Shown here: in pieces, positions 5,676-6,658 of the stretch
Layout: every line of letters begins with the position of its first letter
Numbering within the stretch: position 1 is the stretch's first letter
The notes under the pieces: model-generated
Databases searched by the model: none
Told to the model about the DNA's origin: nothing
Seen by the model: only the letters and a program-made list of their open reading frames with translations
Translations under genes and position numbers: made by a program
NCBI GenBank assembly: GCA_023265735.1
Contig: JAHFSN010000119.1
Location: forward strand, 1-6,658
Direction of reading: 5' to 3'
From: Spirochaetaceae bacterium
GTDB taxonomy: Bacteria > Spirochaetota > Spirochaetia > JABEVK01
Length of the DNA: 6,658 nt

Positions 5676-6479
5676 ATGACCGACCGCGGACTGATCGAAC
5701 GGCACTATGAGGCGGTAGACGAAGGGTTGCGTCTGAGCAAGTCCCGGGCTCGAAAGCTGGAATTTGATACAACTCTCCATTTCCTCGACAAGCACATGGT
5801 TCCCAAGGCAACAATTCTCGAACTGGGGGCCGGGCGCGGAGCCTATTCTTTGCACTACGCCCGACGTGGGCACCGGGTCCTCGCCACGGATCTGCTCAAG
5901 GCCAACGTTCAGGCCATCCAGGAGCATTTGGAGGACGAGGGCCTCACGTCCATCGAAGTCCGACAAGCCGACGCGACAAGGTTGGAGTCTCTCTCGGACA
6001 GGGATTTCCAAGCTGTCCTTTGCCTGGGTCCCTACTACCATTGCCGTACCCGGGAGGCTCGCCGTCGATGCCTCTTGGAGTGCCGAAGGGTGGTCGCCGA
6101 CCGGGGGCTCGTGGCCGTCGCCTACATGAACCGCCACTTTGCCATCGGCAACCTCCTGCAGATGGGGGTTACGCTGAGGCGCGAACACTACGAGTCCCTC
6201 CTCCAGGTGGACAACACAAGGACCGACTACCCCGATTCCTTCTTCAACATCGCCCACTTCACGAGTCCCGAAGCCGTGGAAGCCGAGGTTCGTTCCTGCG
6301 GCTTTGAAGTCATCGAGCACGTGGGCTCGGACGGACCCTACGACTACTTTCCTTCGGCTCTGGACGCCCTCGATGAAGAGGCCTTCTACGATTTCTTCTC
6401 GTACCACCTCAAGACCTGCACCCAGCCAGGCAACCGAGGCGCCAGCCAGCATGGCCTGGTCCTCCTGAGGAAAGTCTGA
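5676..6479 (+). CDS. Class I SAM-dependent methyltransferase
   Basis: A 267-residue Rossmann-fold methyltransferase, presumably cytoplasmic. A helical N-terminus (about 1-40; YEAVDEGLRL) precedes motif I, ILELGAGRGAYSLHYA (47-62), the glycine loop that binds S-adenosylmethionine. Asp72 (ATDLL) would contact the ribose hydroxyls, and Asp99 (QADATRL) would lie near the adenine. Motif IV reads DFQAVLCLGPYYHC (110-123); the LGPxYH signature is typical of a broad family of uncharacterised bacterial methyltransferases usually annotated only at this level. VVADRGLVAVAYMNRH follows as the next strand. The C-terminal part (SPEAVEAEVRSCGFEVIEHVGSDG) is also family-like. The substrate is unknown. The ATG is 4 nt after the stop of the small membrane protein with only a weak ribosome-binding site, suggesting translational coupling. 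It ends convergently, 27 bp from the next gene. Confidence 0.9.
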   Translation: MTDRGLIERHYEAVDEGLRLSKSRARKLEFDTTLHFLDKHMVPKATILELGAGRGAYSLHYARRGHRVLATDLLKANVQAIQEHLEDEGLTSIEVRQADATRLESLSDRDFQAVLCLGPYYHCRTREARRRCLLECRRVVADRGLVAVAYMNRHFAIGNLLQMGVTLRREHYESLLQVDNTRTDYPDSFFNIAHFTSPEAVEAEVRSCGFEVIEHVGSDGPYDYFPSALDALDEEAFYDFFSYHLKTCTQPGNRGASQHGLVLLRKV

Positions 6480-6506
6480 CCGGGTAGGGCGGGCCGGAGC
6501 GAAGAA

Positions 6507-6658
6507 CTACTTCCGGAGGTAATGCCGGATCGCTTCGACGGCCAGGTGGTGGTCCTCGTTCTGCTTGAGGCCCGAAATCGTCAGAGTCCCGACGATTCCC
6601 GTTCCCCGGACGATGATGGGAAACGACCCTCCATGGAAGCAGTACTCCGTTTCGCTCA
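6507..6658 (-). CDS. UPF0303/HbpS-like (heme-degrading-domain) protein, C-terminal fragment
   Basis: The last 49 residues of a leftward gene whose start lies beyond the window. The fragment contains HGGSFPIIVRGTGIVGTLTI, followed by SGLKQNEDHHLAVEAIRHYL and the stop (TAG at 6507-6509). The order HGGxFPI, then GxGxVGxxxxSGLxxxEDH, then a terminal helix matches the C-terminus of UPF0303 proteins in the GlcG/HbpS-like superfamily (PF03928). Databases often label these heme-degrading or heme-binding, but the biochemical role of most members is not established. It converges on the methyltransferase gene with a 27-bp gap and no clear terminator. The family assignment is by motif memory and rests on a fragment. 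Confidence 0.78.
   Translation of the reverse strand, partial: SETEYCFHGGSFPIIVRGTGIVGTLTISGLKQNEDHHLAVEAIRHYLRK

Noticed and set aside
5613..6452. Long minus-strand open frame opposite the methyltransferase
   Set aside because: The methyltransferase on the + strand has clear family motifs; the antisense product shows none.
6494..6516. CCGG...AAG/CTT...CCGG hairpin between the convergent genes as a bidirectional terminator
   Set aside because: The stem needs a 4-nt bulge and there is no T-tract on either strand.

Overview
The window is GC-rich (about 60% by eye), gene-dense and bacterial. It is most likely chromosomal DNA of a high-GC spirochaete (Spirochaetota). That assignment rests mainly on the cyclase. 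Its N-terminus (VSIRLKILFIVIPL..., then GITRVAIDFLGFKAEEL) resembles what I remember of spirochaetal class III adenylate cyclases. The long single-pass coiled-coil protein diverging from it fits the same picture. No database search was possible, so the phylum is an inference. I see no transposase, integrase, rRNA, tRNA or CRISPR array.

Layout, left to right. Positions 1-214 are non-coding and hold degenerate AGCGAAG-type repeats and a small hairpin. A leftward gene (215-568) encodes a DksA/TraR-family protein that keeps the coiled-coil tip motif but has only one of the four usual zinc-ligand cysteines. After a 130-bp gap comes a compact leftward cluster, transcribed from 3673 down to 699. In transcription order it is a 632-aa membrane-anchored coiled-coil protein, a DUF1883-type small protein and a HAD-family hydrolase. 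The last two overlap by GTGA.

Only 39 bp separates the coiled-coil gene from the divergent class III adenylate cyclase (3713-5374, rightward). The cyclase has two membrane segments around a Cache-like extracytoplasmic sensor domain, then HAMP, then a complete catalytic domain and a short TPR-like tail. The 39-bp gap contains a small hairpin whose loop carries a Shine-Dalgarno-like GGGAG. That GGGAG is correctly spaced for a three-codon mini-ORF whose stop overlaps the cyclase GTG start.

Downstream, a good sigma-70-type promoter (TTTACA, 17 bp, TACACT) precedes a two-gene rightward unit: a 74-aa two-helix membrane protein and a class I SAM-dependent methyltransferase. The window ends in the 3' part of a convergent UPF0303/HbpS-like gene.

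Functionally, the centre looks like a signal-transduction locus: a membrane cAMP synthase that senses something outside the cytoplasm, head-to-head with a large envelope coiled-coil protein. The remaining genes look like housekeeping or poorly characterised accessory functions. I do not see a clear new defence or mobile system. The most unusual signals are the zinc-finger-degenerate DksA homologue and the tight divergent start region with its possible leader ORF.
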